This document shows positions 1 to 8,229 of a DNA stretch of 64,000 nucleotides, one piece after another. This stretch comes from Bacteroidota bacterium (GTDB lineage: Bacteria > Bacteroidota > Bacteroidia > Bacteroidales > UBA12481): positions 124,001 through 188,000 of the forward strand of contig JABHCC010000010.1 in assembly GCA_018669475.1 (NCBI GenBank), in the 5' to 3' direction. A model generated the notes under the pieces. It ran no database searches. It was not told the DNA's origin and saw only the letters and a list, made by a program, of their open reading frames with translations. Made by a program: the position numbers and the translations under genes. Positions within the stretch are counted from its first letter, which is position 1; every line of letters begins with the position of its first letter.

Positions 1-349
1 GCCATTTTACCCGATCGTTACCTTCAAGCTCACGCTCAACGACAAAAGTGTGCGTTCCAGTCTGAAATTCATTTATGGCATCCCACTTTTGCTGGCTTCC
101 ATTGTAGACCAACACACTTTTTGAAGATGGTACCTTGTAATAGTCGCCAGGATTATTGTATCCAAAGAAGGCTTTGAATTTCCCATTTTCAAGCGGTTTG
201 ACACACTCTACCCAAATTTTTATGTCGGGTGCCTGAGCAAAAGAACTTAGAGAAAAAAAAGATATAAATATGAAAACAAGTGAAATCTGTTTGAATAGAT
301 GAACGGGCTTTTCAGTGAAGAAAATCCCAGACAAGAGTATTTTTTTCAT
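1..349 (-). CDS. Secreted protein, N-terminal part only (runs off the left edge)
   Basis: The reverse strand is open from an ATG at 349 to the window edge, about 116 codons. The N-terminus is basic and followed by a hydrophobic stretch (LVFIFISFFSL) ending in SSFAQ|AP, a good Sec signal peptide. The mature part has a W-V-E-C-V start and the phrase FGYNNPG, which I know from repeat domains in large Bacteroidota surface proteins (recalled, not searched). The visible part is probably the first domain of a longer extracellular protein. An internal Met would shorten the unusually long n-region of the signal peptide, so the exact start is uncertain. Confidence 0.7.
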   Translation of the reverse strand, partial: MKKILLSGIFFTEKPVHLFKQISLVFIFISFFSLSSFAQAPDIKIWVECVKPLENGKFKAFFGYNNPGDYYKVPSSKSVLVYNGSQQKWDAINEFQTGTHTFVVERELEGNDRVKW

Positions 350-647
350 GACAATGATTTATAACTTCAACCCTAGGAATTCAGAACATAAAGAATCCTT
401 TAGATTGATAGTGTAGTTCAGAAAGAAAATTATTAATATTTACTGATTGCCAGTGACTTATGTAGACTAAATCTATTCTGAAATAATTTACACCAAGAAT
501 CCCCTTTTTTTTAGACTAATATGCAATCTATTGAATAGTAATTTAAAGTCTTTCTAAATAGCGACAAGGTTTTCAAAGCCGACAAAAGCTTTTTTAGTCA
601 AATGTAAATCTGTTAATTACATAACAATGTCAATTCCTTAATTTATT
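350..647. other. AT-rich intergenic region
   Basis: Divergent spacer between the leftmost secreted-protein gene and threonine aldolase. I see no ORF, RNA gene or strong inverted repeat here. It must hold the promoter of the minus-strand gene, which I could not pin down. Confidence 0.5.
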
Positions 648-655
648 TAGCTTTG
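648..655 (+). promoter_or_regulatory. Bacteroidota -7 promoter element for threonine aldolase
   Basis: TAGCTTTG matches the TAnnTTTG consensus exactly and ends 4 nt before the ATG at 659. Transcription would start at or next to the ATG, so the mRNA is probably leaderless. No convincing -33 TTG was found. Confidence 0.5.
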
Positions 656-658
656 TGT

Positions 659-1672
659 ATGATCGATTTAAGAAGTGATACCATAACCCAACCCACACCG
701 GAGATGCTGGATGCCATGATGCATGCAAAAGTTGGGGATGATGTACTTGGAGATGACCCATCGGTAATTAAACTGCAGGATATAGCAGCCAATATGTTTG
801 GCATGGAAGCAGCTCTATTTTGTCCGTCTGGAACTATGACAAATCAGCTTGCTATCAATGTACATACCCAACCTGGTGATGAAGTCATATGCCATAAACA
901 TTCGCATGTATATTACTACGAAGGAGGTGCGATGATGAGGAACTCTGGAGTTTCAGTTTGCTTACTGGATGGACCTAAAGGTAAAATAACAGAAAATGAA
1001 GTTATTCGAAATATTAATCCTGATGATGATCATCGCCCTGTTACCTCTCTGGTTTCTATAGAGAATACAACCAATAAAGGAGGAGGAGCAATCTACTTAT
1101 TAGAGGAGGTCAGAGATATTTCAGATGCTTGCAGGAACAATGGCTTAAAACTTCATCTTGATGGTGCAAGATTATTCAACGCTCTGGTGGAAACCGGCGA
1201 CAAGCCTAAAGATTATGGTAAGCTAACTGATTCGATCTCTATTTGTCTCTCAAAAGGCCTTGGAGCACCAGTGGGTTCGTTACTACTCGGAAATAATGTA
1301 TTTATCAAACGAGCTAAAAGAGTGCGAAAGTCCTTTGGTGGCGCCATGAGACAGGCGGGCTATTTGGCTGCTGCAGGAATTTATGCACTTGCAAACAACA
1401 TCTCCAGACTAAAAGATGACAATTCCAGAGCCAAACATATAGGATTCATATTATCAGACCTGGATTGGGTAAAAGAAGTTCTTCTAACAGAAAGTAATAT
1501 CCTCATATTCAAGCTAAAAGAACCAAATTCATTACAAATAATCTTGAAAGAACTCAGTAATAAAGGAATTAAAGCACTAGCCCTCGATCATGAAACATTA
1601 AGATTTGTAACACATTTACATATTAATGATCAGATGATCTCAGAACTTGAGGGGATTCTATTAAAACTTTAG
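659..1672 (+). CDS. ltaE: Low-specificity L-threonine aldolase
   Basis: PLP-dependent (fold type I) enzyme that cleaves L-threonine or L-allo-threonine to glycine and acetaldehyde in the cytoplasm. The 337-residue protein starts with the family signature [10 protein letters not shown]. It keeps GDDVLGDDP (about 27-34), the PLP-stacking His near H83, LHLDGAR with D168 and R171, and the Schiff-base lysine K199 in [12 protein letters not shown]. Length is normal for the family. I chose ATG 659 over an in-frame TTG at 653 because the family always starts at this Met and the promoter element overlaps the TTG. It is monocistronic; the next gene on this strand is 700 bp away. Confidence 0.93.
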   Translation: MIDLRSDTITQPTPEMLDAMMHAKVGDDVLGDDPSVIKLQDIAANMFGMEAALFCPSGTMTNQLAINVHTQPGDEVICHKHSHVYYYEGGAMMRNSGVSVCLLDGPKGKITENEVIRNINPDDDHRPVTSLVSIENTTNKGGGAIYLLEEVRDISDACRNNGLKLHLDGARLFNALVETGDKPKDYGKLTDSISICLSKGLGAPVGSLLLGNNVFIKRAKRVRKSFGGAMRQAGYLAAAGIYALANNISRLKDDNSRAKHIGFILSDLDWVKEVLLTESNILIFKLKEPNSLQIILKELSNKGIKALALDHETLRFVTHLHINDQMISELEGILLKL

Positions 1673-1674
1673 TT

Positions 1675-2012
1675 TTAACTCCTTTGAGGATTACTTGTCC
1701 GTTGGCATCACCATTAACGAAGAGATAAAGAATTGTTTTGTCTTGTGAAAGAGCAGTCGCTCCATAATAGTGGTCGTACGGAATTTCCTTTTCTACCATA
1801 CATGGCTTCCCGATGTTTGCTTGTCCATTTACCCAGTTCCCTTACTTATACAATCAACATAGATGTCAATAATCTGCTGTGGTGTTTTATAATTCTTATC
1901 ATCATGCTGGAAGCCCCGGAATCATTTATGGTAAGGCATAATTCCCCAGTGGATAAAGATTCCCAATTTGGCATCCTTAAACCACTCCACTTTTGAGTGG
2001 TCAACTTCGTCA
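1675..2012 (-). pseudogene. Decayed GH29 alpha-L-fucosidase fragment
   Basis: Translating the reverse strand gives, in order, three pieces typical of GH29 alpha-L-fucosidases. First is the N-terminal strand WFKDAKLGIFIHWGI (about 1990-1935), then a stop. Second is NYKTPQQIIDIYVDCISKG (about 1885-1830), the segment that normally lies some 200 residues later. Third is the C-terminal stretch HYYGATALSQDKTILYLF and [11 protein letters not shown] in another frame (about 1790-1680). The catalytic barrel is deleted and frames are broken, so the gene is dead. An open frame on the other strand (1733-1996) is its shadow. The family assignment rests on motif recognition only. Confidence 0.75.
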
Positions 2013-2068
2013 TACTTAACACTTTAACTTATCCCAAATCTTATGCCCTAAGCCCTATGCTTTATTTG

Positions 2069-2278
2069 CTAAGCTTTGAGCGGTCTCAGCAAATGCTCTA
2101 ACCCATTCATTTTAATTACCAGCATGGTTTGAAGCTGCATCCCCAACCTCCCGGCAGGAAAACCTTTTTGCTCGAACCATTCAAGGTAGGCGACAGGTAA
2201 GTCGCACAGGATTCTTCCGGAATACTTACCAAATGGCATTCTCACTCTAACCAGCTCTTCTAAGATTTTCGGATCCAT
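2069..2278 (-). CDS. DUF3820 family small protein
   Basis: A 69-residue cytoplasmic protein with the family pattern: MPFGKYSGR, then DLPVAYLEWFEQKGFPAG (about 28-44), then IKMNGLEHLLRPL at the end. DUF3820 proteins are short, often encoded near exonucleases in other phyla, and have no firmly established function. The start is the only ATG. A TAnnTTTG promoter element ends 4 nt upstream, so this gene too looks leaderless. It is transcribed away from the TRIC channel gene, with about 100 bp between the two starts holding both promoters. Confidence 0.8.
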   Translation of the reverse strand: MDPKILEELVRVRMPFGKYSGRILCDLPVAYLEWFEQKGFPAGRLGMQLQTMLVIKMNGLEHLLRPLKA

Positions 2279-2281
2279 TTA

Positions 2282-2289
2282 CAAAATTA
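2282..2289 (-). promoter_or_regulatory. -7 promoter element for the DUF3820 gene
   Basis: TAATTTTG on the minus strand fits TAnnTTTG. The ATG begins 4 nt downstream, the same spacing as at threonine aldolase, implying a leaderless transcript. Confidence 0.5.
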
Positions 2290-2348
2290 TTTGTCGTCTT
2301 AAATCCATCTTCATCAGTTTTGAGGCATTCAAAAATAGGCATTTTCAC

Positions 2349-2356
2349 TACTTTTG
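2349..2356 (+). promoter_or_regulatory. -7 promoter element for the TRIC channel gene
   Basis: TACTTTTG fits TAnnTTTG, 22 nt before the ATG at 2379, leaving a short 5' leader. Confidence 0.45.
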
Positions 2357-2378
2357 CCCTAAAATTACAAAGAGAATA

Positions 2379-2987
2379 ATGGAGGAAATAGTTTATTACA
2401 TTGCTGTATTTGGTACTATAGCTTTTGCAATTTCAGGTGCCTTGCATGCCATGAACCAGAGATTTGATCCTTTTGGGGTCTTCATTATTGGCTTTGCGAC
2501 AGCGGTTGGTGGAGGAACAGTTCGGGATGTATTACTCGGACAGCCAGTGTTTTGGCTAGTTGATCCCATTTACATCTATGTTATTATAGCGGGTTCAATT
2601 TTAGCCATTGTGTTTCGAACCAGGTTAAATCACTTGCGTAAAACACTTCTTTTTTTCGACACCATTGGCCTGGGTTTATATACTATTATCGGGGTTCAGA
2701 TTGGTTTAAATGCAGAACTTGATTATGTAAGCTGCGTGGCACTTGGTACGCTCACAGGATCTTTTGGTGGTGTTCTTAGAGATATTCTCATTAACCAAAT
2801 ACCGGTTATTTTTAAAAAAGAAATCTATGCAACGGTCAGTATTCTAGGTGGTTCAATATACATTCTCTTACAATCTCTCAATGTGCCAAACATATATCAA
2901 CAGCTTATTCCCAGTATTCTGATTATTGTGGTTCGTTTCTTAATTATCTACTTCAAAGTTTCATTGCCTACAATTTATCGGAATTAG
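2379..2987 (+). CDS. Trimeric intracellular cation (TRIC, UPF0126) channel family protein
   Basis: A 202-residue inner-membrane protein built of two UPF0126 repeats of three helices each plus a final helix. Repeat 1 has SGALHAMNQRFDPFG and the glycine-rich GGGTVRDVLLG (about 45-55). Repeat 2 has GSFGGVLRDILINQIP (about 125-140). The GG-x-x-RD motifs are the family hallmark. Bacterial TRIC homologues form homotrimeric monovalent cation channels; the physiological role here is not known. ATG 2379 gives the normal length. The neighbouring genes do not suggest a pathway. Confidence 0.88.
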   Translation: MEEIVYYIAVFGTIAFAISGALHAMNQRFDPFGVFIIGFATAVGGGTVRDVLLGQPVFWLVDPIYIYVIIAGSILAIVFRTRLNHLRKTLLFFDTIGLGLYTIIGVQIGLNAELDYVSCVALGTLTGSFGGVLRDILINQIPVIFKKEIYATVSILGGSIYILLQSLNVPNIYQQLIPSILIIVVRFLIIYFKVSLPTIYRN

Positions 2988-3036
2988 AAATGGCCGGATA
3001 TTGTTTTATTTGTCTCCCCTCTTATTGACACCATAT

Positions 3037-3138
3037 ATCAAGCTCCCTATCGGATCTATTCAAGCCAAAGGGTGGATCAAGAAACAACTTGAACTTCAGG
3101 CCAATGGAAATCCGATCTTGTATGTGCTATATCTATGA
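3037..3138 (+). pseudogene. Remnant of a DUF1680-like glycoside hydrolase N-terminus
   Basis: The short frame reads IKLPIGSIQAKGWIKKQLEL, then QANGNP and a stop. The pattern L-P-x-GSI-x-x-KGW-x-x-x-QL-x-x-Q-x-xG is the one I associate with the start of DUF1680/GH127-type proteins, which a homologue continues as LTGHL. Only this piece remains, directly before tRNA-Arg. Recognition is from memory. Confidence 0.45.
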
Positions 3139-3146
3139 GATTTTTA

Positions 3147-3154
3147 TACTTTTG
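3147..3154 (+). promoter_or_regulatory. -7 promoter element of tRNA-Arg(CCU)
   Basis: TACTTTTG fits TAnnTTTG and ends 14 nt before the first tRNA base. The second tRNA-Arg has the same element at the same distance. Confidence 0.6.
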
Positions 3155-3167
3155 CACCCACTATTCT

Positions 3168-3242
3168 GGCCTCATAGTTCAAGGGATAGAACAGAAGTTT
3201 CCTAAACTTCAGATTCAGGTTCGAGTCCTGGTGAGGCTACCA
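3168..3242 (+). tRNA. tRNA-Arg (anticodon CCU)
   Basis: It folds as a full cloverleaf: acceptor GGCCTCA/TGAGGCT, T8-A9, D-stem GTTC/GAAC, anticodon stem GAAGT/ACTTC with loop TTCCTAA (anticodon CCT, reading AGG), 4-nt variable loop, and T-arm TCAGG-TTCGAGT-CCTGG. The discriminator is A and CCA is encoded (3240-3242). The 3' ends of tRNA genes are common integration sites, and the region downstream holds accessory genes. Confidence 0.95.
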
Positions 3243-3257
3243 CAATAAACACAATAA

Positions 3258-3293
3258 CCCTGTAGGTTAAGCACTTATGGGGCTTTGTTTTTT
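3258..3293 (+). terminator. Rho-independent terminator after tRNA-Arg(CCU)
   Basis: Stem CCCTGTAGGT/ACTTATGGGG (with G-U pairs) and loop TAAGC, followed by CTTTGTTTTTT. Confidence 0.75.
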
Positions 3294-3344
3294 GTGGGGG
3301 AATAATGAGGGGAATAATAAACGTTCTATAATAATACTGCCATA

Positions 3345-4154
3345 CTAGCAGTGGGTCTCTGGTTCGAATCCAGCTATGACAGGAATTTCAAGCTTTAATA
3401 CCTTTTTCAAACTCTCCTTCCATTTAACCTTAGGATTGTCTTTATAGTTTTCATATAAGTTATAAATGAATTCATCATTTAGACTTTCAATTAGATCTTT
3501 AGCCTTTTTACTTGCGGTCACATCTAATTGACCATTTATTTTAAGACGCCTCAACAGGAAGTTTGGTTTCCCCAACCATATAGAGTCGGTAATAAATTCT
3601 TCTAATTCTTTAATTATTATATCTGGATGTTTATCTAACATTGGTTCACAACTTAAACTTGTCTGAAAACCATTTGAATATGCAAATTTTACACAACTGC
3701 ATCTCTCCTCATAACTGGAGGCATTTGGTTCCCAATATCTCAAAACGCTTTCGATGGATGAGCCTATAGAAAAACGAAACATAATTTTGTCACTATAACG
3801 GTTAAGTTTTGCGCAAATCTGTTTAACACAATCCAACTGTGGCTTTGTGACCAAGAGAAAACTATTTCCTCTTTCTAAGTGTCTTTTTATGAAACTTATT
3901 GAGTGATCAATATTATAAACGGAAATATCATGTGTAGAAGGAAACATTATCCTTCCTTTTCTCGGCTTCATTGTTTTAATAAACCAGTCTTCTCTAAATA
4001 TTTCTTTTTCCCATGTCCAGGGTGTTTTCCGACCAAATCTTATTGCCATTTCCTGTGCGTAGCAATATCTACAATTATTCGAACACCCCTCAACTATATT
4101 TGCTCACTGAGGAGCCCACTCCTTTGTTCCGAAAACTGGTTGACTTTCCATCAT
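3345..4154 (-). pseudogene. Three-Cys-motif radical-SAM-like protein (DUF5131/Gp37-like), interrupted by an in-frame TGA
   Basis: From ATG 4154 the frame reads MMESQPVFGTKEWAPQ, then TGA at 4106-4104 (codon 17), then without frame change ANIVEGCSNNCRYCYAQEMA and on to a stop at 3345. The segment after the stop holds C-x3-C-x2-C, the cluster-binding motif of radical SAM-like proteins, and the segment before it (FGTKEW) also matches this family, so the TGA lies inside a conserved N-terminus. The only ATG after the stop (4049) would lose all three cysteines. The TcmP partner lies just upstream. The last codons (3345-3375) read through a tRNA T-arm-like sequence, as if the 3' end had been replaced at an integration junction. 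Most likely inactive; readthrough cannot be excluded. Confidence 0.7.
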
Positions 4155-4163
4155 GCAAATTTA

Positions 4164-5102
4164 CTAAAAGAGCTTTCGCTGACCATAAAGTTTTTTCTTA
4201 GTTGCTTCTTTCCAAAACTCTTGTCCTGTTTCATTTTTAGACGCAAAGAGTAGCTCATACATATGTCTAACTGTCTCACAATCAAAATAAAGATACTCAA
4301 AAGTTTTAAGCTGTCCAATATAGAAATCTATGAAATTTCGATGTAACTGATCATGCCTACCTTGATTTGCCAACTCCAAGTTTTCATCATTCTCAAAGAA
4401 ATCATTACTGCCGAGAAAATCAGAATATTTTTGCCTGACTCTGCTTTTAGGTTCGTCAAAAGCTCTTTGCATATTTCTTTTAGGATCAGATCCATACATT
4501 ACGCTCAATATTAGATCACATTTATTCAAACTGGAGAGTAATCTTGAAACAGTAGTAAAAGGAACACTACAGTCAGTTGGATCAATAAAGAGCAAGTTTA
4601 GACCTTTCCGTGCGATAATGCTATTAAGAGAATTTAGCAGATTATGATGTTGGTTATAATCACCCAACATTGCCAAAGCTCTATCATCAATTCCAAAATT
4701 CTGGAAACGCTTGTTCAAGTTGTCAACTACCAATGGGTTCATATCTATGAATATCGCTCGATTTATATATTCAAATCCCCTCATTTGGGAAATTGCTAAT
4801 GGGGCACCCAAGATTTCTTTAGAATTGTCTTTGTCAAGACAGATTCCTGGGCCACTGCATATCTCTATGTAGTTAATATTACCAGCCCATTTGTCCTTCA
4901 TCCCTGTTGCAAAAATGTCAAAATACCTGGTTAATAAATGAATTTTTTCATTAGCCCAAGTTTTAACACACCTAATTGGGCCTCCATCATATCCTGCTAC
5001 AACCTTAGTGCATATACCATTCTCAAGATATTTGACCCTCTGGATCTTATTGCAATTACCATCACATTCGTGGTGAGTGGTCCCGAAATAATTAGTGATC
5101 AT
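4164..5102 (-). CDS. tcmP: Three-Cys-motif partner protein TcmP
   Basis: A 312-residue protein from ATG 5102; an in-frame TTG at 5132 is less likely. It has an N-terminal Cys-rich stretch (HHECDGNC), a lysine/tyrosine region KIHLLTRYFDIFA, then NYIEICSGPG and FIDMN with NLLFIDPT, which resemble the SAM-binding and acidic motifs of a class I methyltransferase-like Rossmann fold. The TcmP family is defined by being next to a CxxxCxxC protein, exactly as here: its stop is 10 nt before the partner's ATG, so the two form an operon. The biochemical role is unknown. Such pairs sit in mobile islands and are suspected of a phage-defence or modification role (inference). Confidence 0.75.
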   Translation of the reverse strand: MITNYFGTTHHECDGNCNKIQRVKYLENGICTKVVAGYDGGPIRCVKTWANEKIHLLTRYFDIFATGMKDKWAGNINYIEICSGPGICLDKDNSKEILGAPLAISQMRGFEYINRAIFIDMNPLVVDNLNKRFQNFGIDDRALAMLGDYNQHHNLLNSLNSIIARKGLNLLFIDPTDCSVPFTTVSRLLSSLNKCDLILSVMYGSDPKRNMQRAFDEPKSRVRQKYSDFLGSNDFFENDENLELANQGRHDQLHRNFIDFYIGQLKTFEYLYFDCETVRHMYELLFASKNETGQEFWKEATKKKLYGQRKLF

Positions 5103-5360
5103 TGGTATTCTTATACTGTAAAGAATAGTCAAAGTAGGATTGTCTTGAATTATGCTGGGAAATTAATAATCTGTAAAATGAATGCCACCACTTTGTAGAT
5201 TGCTTCAACGGACAATGTTCTCGGCAGTGATTCGGGTGCGGGCTGTTCAATTCTGAATTTTCGCCAATCCTGTATAATTAGCATCATTCATGTTACCAAA
5301 TGAACCCTTGCAGTCAAACTCAAAATAATCTTGGTCACCGTTTGAAACAATCGTACCTTT

Positions 5361-6065
5361 ATGGTTATCAAGCCTTACACAACCATTAAGCAACTAGCAA
5401 TTATTCTGCTTTTACTATTATCATCATACATAAGTAAAAGTCAAGAGGAAGGTACATTTATTGACGAACGAGATTCAACCGAATACAAATGGATTATGAT
5501 TGGCGATCAGGTTTGGACGGCGCAGAATTTGACCTATCTTCCTTCGATAAGCTGTCCAGAAGATGGTTCAAGACATGAGCCTTTCTATTACGTATATGAC
5601 TACAAAGGAATTACTGTCTCAAAAGCAAAGGCTACTTCCAAATATGATAAGTATGGTATCCTATACAACTGGGTAGCATCCAAAACTGCATGTCCCAAAG
5701 GCTGGCATTTACCATGTGATGAGGAATGGAAAATTCTCGAGCTACATTTAGGAATGAGTCCAGCGTTTGTGGAGGACGAATATTGGAGGGAATCAGGGGG
5801 TGTTGGAAAGAAAATCAAATCAACCTCGACTTGGGCTGGTGGAGGAATTGGTGATAATAGTAGCGGGTTTAATGCCCTTCGAAGTGGAACCCGTTATTTC
5901 AATGGTTTTTTCCAAGTCTATGGCTACAATACCGAGTTCTGGACGTCAACGCCCGTTGGGTAGACGCATGCATGGCATCGGCTTTTGTACTATGGTAACC
6001 ACGGGATTTACCAGGGTTACGATGACTTGGGTATGGGTTGATCCGTCCGCTGCATCAAAGACTGA
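5361..6065 (+). pseudogene. FISUMP-domain exported protein broken by two in-frame stops
   Basis: A signal peptide (LAIILLLLLSSYISKSQ) precedes one FISUMP domain (TIGR02145, Fibrobacter succinogenes major paralogous domain): DERDSTEYKW, WTAQNLTYLPS, YYVYDYKG, YGILYNW, CPKGWHLP, EWKILELHLGMS, GDNSSGFNALRSG, FWTSTPVG. TAG at 5961-5963 ends the frame, but the same frame continues with AWHRLLYYGNHGIYQG, then TGA at 6039-6041 where homologues have Phe or Leu, then SVRCIKD and a stop at 6063-6065. The two lesions are substitutions, not frameshifts. Lacking the conserved C-terminus, the product is probably non-functional. Confidence 0.8.
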
Positions 6066-6162
6066 GCTCCTCAATAATAGATAAATAAAAAAATTACAGC
6101 TGAATCACTATGGTTATTGTTTATTTATTAATCTGAAGCTCTCAATCGACACATTTTACTGC

Positions 6163-6203
6163 TGTCCATTGTCCAATTCATATAGGTTCTGGACAGGTGG
6201 ACA
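6163..6203. repeat. Two-part inverted repeat upstream of the 6315 gene
   Basis: TGTCCA at 6163 and 6170 pair with TGGACA at 6198 and 6190, giving two 6-bp stems separated by a small bulge. It could be an operator or a leader hairpin. No U-tract follows, so it is not a terminator. Confidence 0.4.
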
Positions 6204-6314
6204 CTCATATTGTGTTTGTAACTGGGATTGAATATCTTCGGTCACAGAACCATACAACCAACGCATATGAAATTCCTTAAACTTCCCAATCTGAATCTTT
6301 GGTCGGCTATTTCA

Positions 6315-7190
6315 ATGAATATTTTCAATTCATTTAAAAAGTTTGCACTTTCTACTTCATGGATATCCATGATGATTATTGTAGCTGCTCCTTCTTATTC
6401 GCAGGACAATACGGAACTGAAGAATCTTTCACGTCTCTATACTTCTGGAGGATTTGGTGTTCGAGTAGCCTCTGCATGGCACCAGCCAAATCCAATACCG
6501 TATATGCCCAAATCAGAACCAAACGAAGTATTTAGAGGATTGATGGAGATGAATATGTCCTCAAGATTTCATCTAGTACACAATGGTATAGTGGACGTAA
6601 ATCTCAGCTATGCATACCTTCCGACTAATTTCAAATCATTGCAAAAGAATGGCAAAACCATCCAGGATGGCCCCTATACAATAGACCACTTATCGTTATC
6701 GACTTTTATGAGTTATGGTTTGTTTAAGAATAGTAAACGCAAGTTTTTTGTGGTGGATCGGTTATTAGAGGAGTGGACATTTCCTGATAGCACATTAAGA
6801 AAATACTCTGGGAATTGGATTAATTTTAATGTTAAATCTGGGATATTATATGGTATTGGAGTTTTGTTTTTGGGAAATACTTTTGTTATTAGGGACATGG
6901 GGGAGACTGATAAAATAAAGGCTTACAAGGGCGTTCTGGGTTTTAGACTGGAGTATTATCGACAAGCGATTGGTGCAATAATGCCTATTTACCAAAGTGT
7001 ACAGTTCCAAACTTTTTTTATTGATAAATCACTGGGATTTGACATAGGGATGACCAGTCATAGGTTTAACGAATTAACTTTTCTGGAAAACATTAGCGGT
7101 TATCGAATTGGATTTAGGTTCTATCCCAGTCCATGGAGTAGCCCCGAGTACTTAGCTCAAATCTATTTATCGTTGGACGGTTCTTTTTGA
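6315..7190 (+). CDS. Exported protein, possible outer-membrane beta-barrel, function unknown
   Basis: I do not recognise the family. From ATG 6315 the protein starts MNIFNSFKKFALS with a hydrophobic stretch and the cleavage-like PSYSQ|DN; ATG 6267 and TTG 6228 are in-frame alternatives that give too long an n-region. The mature part of about 260 residues is rich in alternating hydrophobic/aromatic strands (VDVNLSYAYL, NFNVKSGILYGIG, GFRLEYYRQAIG, YRIGFRFYP) as in small outer-membrane barrels, although the C-terminal DGSF is only a weak barrel end. The inverted repeat at 6163-6203 lies in its leader region. Confidence 0.6.
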   Translation: MNIFNSFKKFALSTSWISMMIIVAAPSYSQDNTELKNLSRLYTSGGFGVRVASAWHQPNPIPYMPKSEPNEVFRGLMEMNMSSRFHLVHNGIVDVNLSYAYLPTNFKSLQKNGKTIQDGPYTIDHLSLSTFMSYGLFKNSKRKFFVVDRLLEEWTFPDSTLRKYSGNWINFNVKSGILYGIGVLFLGNTFVIRDMGETDKIKAYKGVLGFRLEYYRQAIGAIMPIYQSVQFQTFFIDKSLGFDIGMTSHRFNELTFLENISGYRIGFRFYPSPWSSPEYLAQIYLSLDGSF

Positions 7191-7193
7191 GAA

Positions 7194-7334
7194 ATGAGGA
7201 GATATAGTTTAAAATTCAACCAATTATCCATTGCTCGAATCTGCAATAGAAAGACAGCCACGATCAAACCAATCCTCCACCTCCTCAAAACTGAATTAGG
7301 CATTGAACGAGAAGAAACTGATACTGATGAATGA
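7194..7334 (+). CDS. Possible 46-codon ORF or remnant
   Basis: ATG at 7194 is 3 nt after the preceding stop. The frame reads MRRYSLKFNQLSIARI, then CNRKTATIKPI and an acidic end ETDTDE. The middle could form a helix-turn-helix-like segment, as in fragments of DNA-binding or integrase proteins. No family is recognised; it may be a remnant or chance. Confidence 0.25.
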   Translation: MRRYSLKFNQLSIARICNRKTATIKPILHLLKTELGIEREETDTDE

Positions 7335-7700
7335 CTCAGTCCGATGCATAAAAGACAAGACATAGTCAGAAATAACCCTACCTAATCCAATAAGGAATAA
7401 TCCAATTCTGGTCGTGAGATATGCTCTTAAATCCGACAATGGTAGGCTAAATAACGGATAATTGACACCCATTCCCCCCCCATTCAAATCGAACCAATCC
7501 AGCCCAACTCAGTACAGCTCCAGCGGGGGCAAAAAAACAGGTTCATTTAAGTGGCATTAGTGGCATACTAGTCCCGTTTAGATACACTGTTCATATCCCG
7601 CAAAATATTCCGCTGACATGGTGCTAGAAGGGTTTGAAAGAGCGCTTTTGGCTATCACGCCATTCTGTCGTAACTTAGTGGTAACCAATCCACAATAATT
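7335..7700. other. Intergenic region
   Basis: I see no convincing coding frame on either strand, and no RNA gene. There is a C8 run near 7475-7482. The promoter of the lipoprotein pair at 7701 should lie here but shows no exact TAnnTTTG. Confidence 0.4.
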
Positions 7701-8228
7701 ATGAAACCAAAATTTTTCGCCAGCGCCATTATTTTTCTAGTAATAATAATTACTTCATGTACACCTGCATCTTACTTGCAAACAGTAAATAAGCCAATCT
7801 CAGCTAGTTTAGCCTCTTATCGTGTTGCTATTGTTGATGTTATACATCCTGAAGGTGATCCGGCTAATTTAGAAGAACGACAATTACTAGCCCGGGAAAT
7901 ATCTATTGGTTTGGAACAAGACGGACCTTTCATTCAAATCATCCATGCCGATTCAGAAGAAAAAGACAGTGGAGACATCTTGATAGAATGCTTAATAACT
8001 AGGATAAAACGTATGTCCAGAGAGGCAAGAATTATGCTGGGAATTATGGCCGGACCTGCATCGATAGAAATTCAAGTGAAACTTATAGAGCAGAAGTCTA
8101 AAAAGGTCATTGGAGAAGCCACAGTTACAGGAAAGTCTTCCGCCGGCACTATAGCTTCAGGAACCACAGAGGAAGCTATTCAAGAGGCTGCAAAGGGAGT
8201 CGTAAAATTTGTTATTGCAAACAAATAA
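7701..8228 (+). CDS. DUF4410-like lipoprotein
   Basis: A 175-residue protein with signal peptide and lipobox ITSC (Cys20). The rest resembles DUF4410: a short Rossmann-like start (YRVAIVDV), an IGLEQDGPF segment, then RMSREARIMLGIMAGPAS, VKLIEQKSKKVIGEATVTG and a final amphipathic helix starting TTEEAIQEAAKG. DUF4410 proteins are envelope lipoproteins of unknown function. Start ATG 7701 is directly in front of the signal peptide. It forms a two-gene unit with the next gene, whose ATG begins 1 nt after this stop. Confidence 0.65.
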   Translation: MKPKFFASAIIFLVIIITSCTPASYLQTVNKPISASLASYRVAIVDVIHPEGDPANLEERQLLAREISIGLEQDGPFIQIIHADSEEKDSGDILIECLITRIKRMSREARIMLGIMAGPASIEIQVKLIEQKSKKVIGEATVTGKSSAGTIASGTTEEAIQEAAKGVVKFVIANK

Positions 8229-8229
8229 A

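Noticed and set aside
1733-1996. 87-codon plus-strand ORF
   Set aside because: It is antisense to the GH29 fossil, whose motifs are clear on the minus strand.
4938-5198. 86-codon plus-strand ORF
   Set aside because: Antisense to the TcmP N-terminus, no signal or motif.
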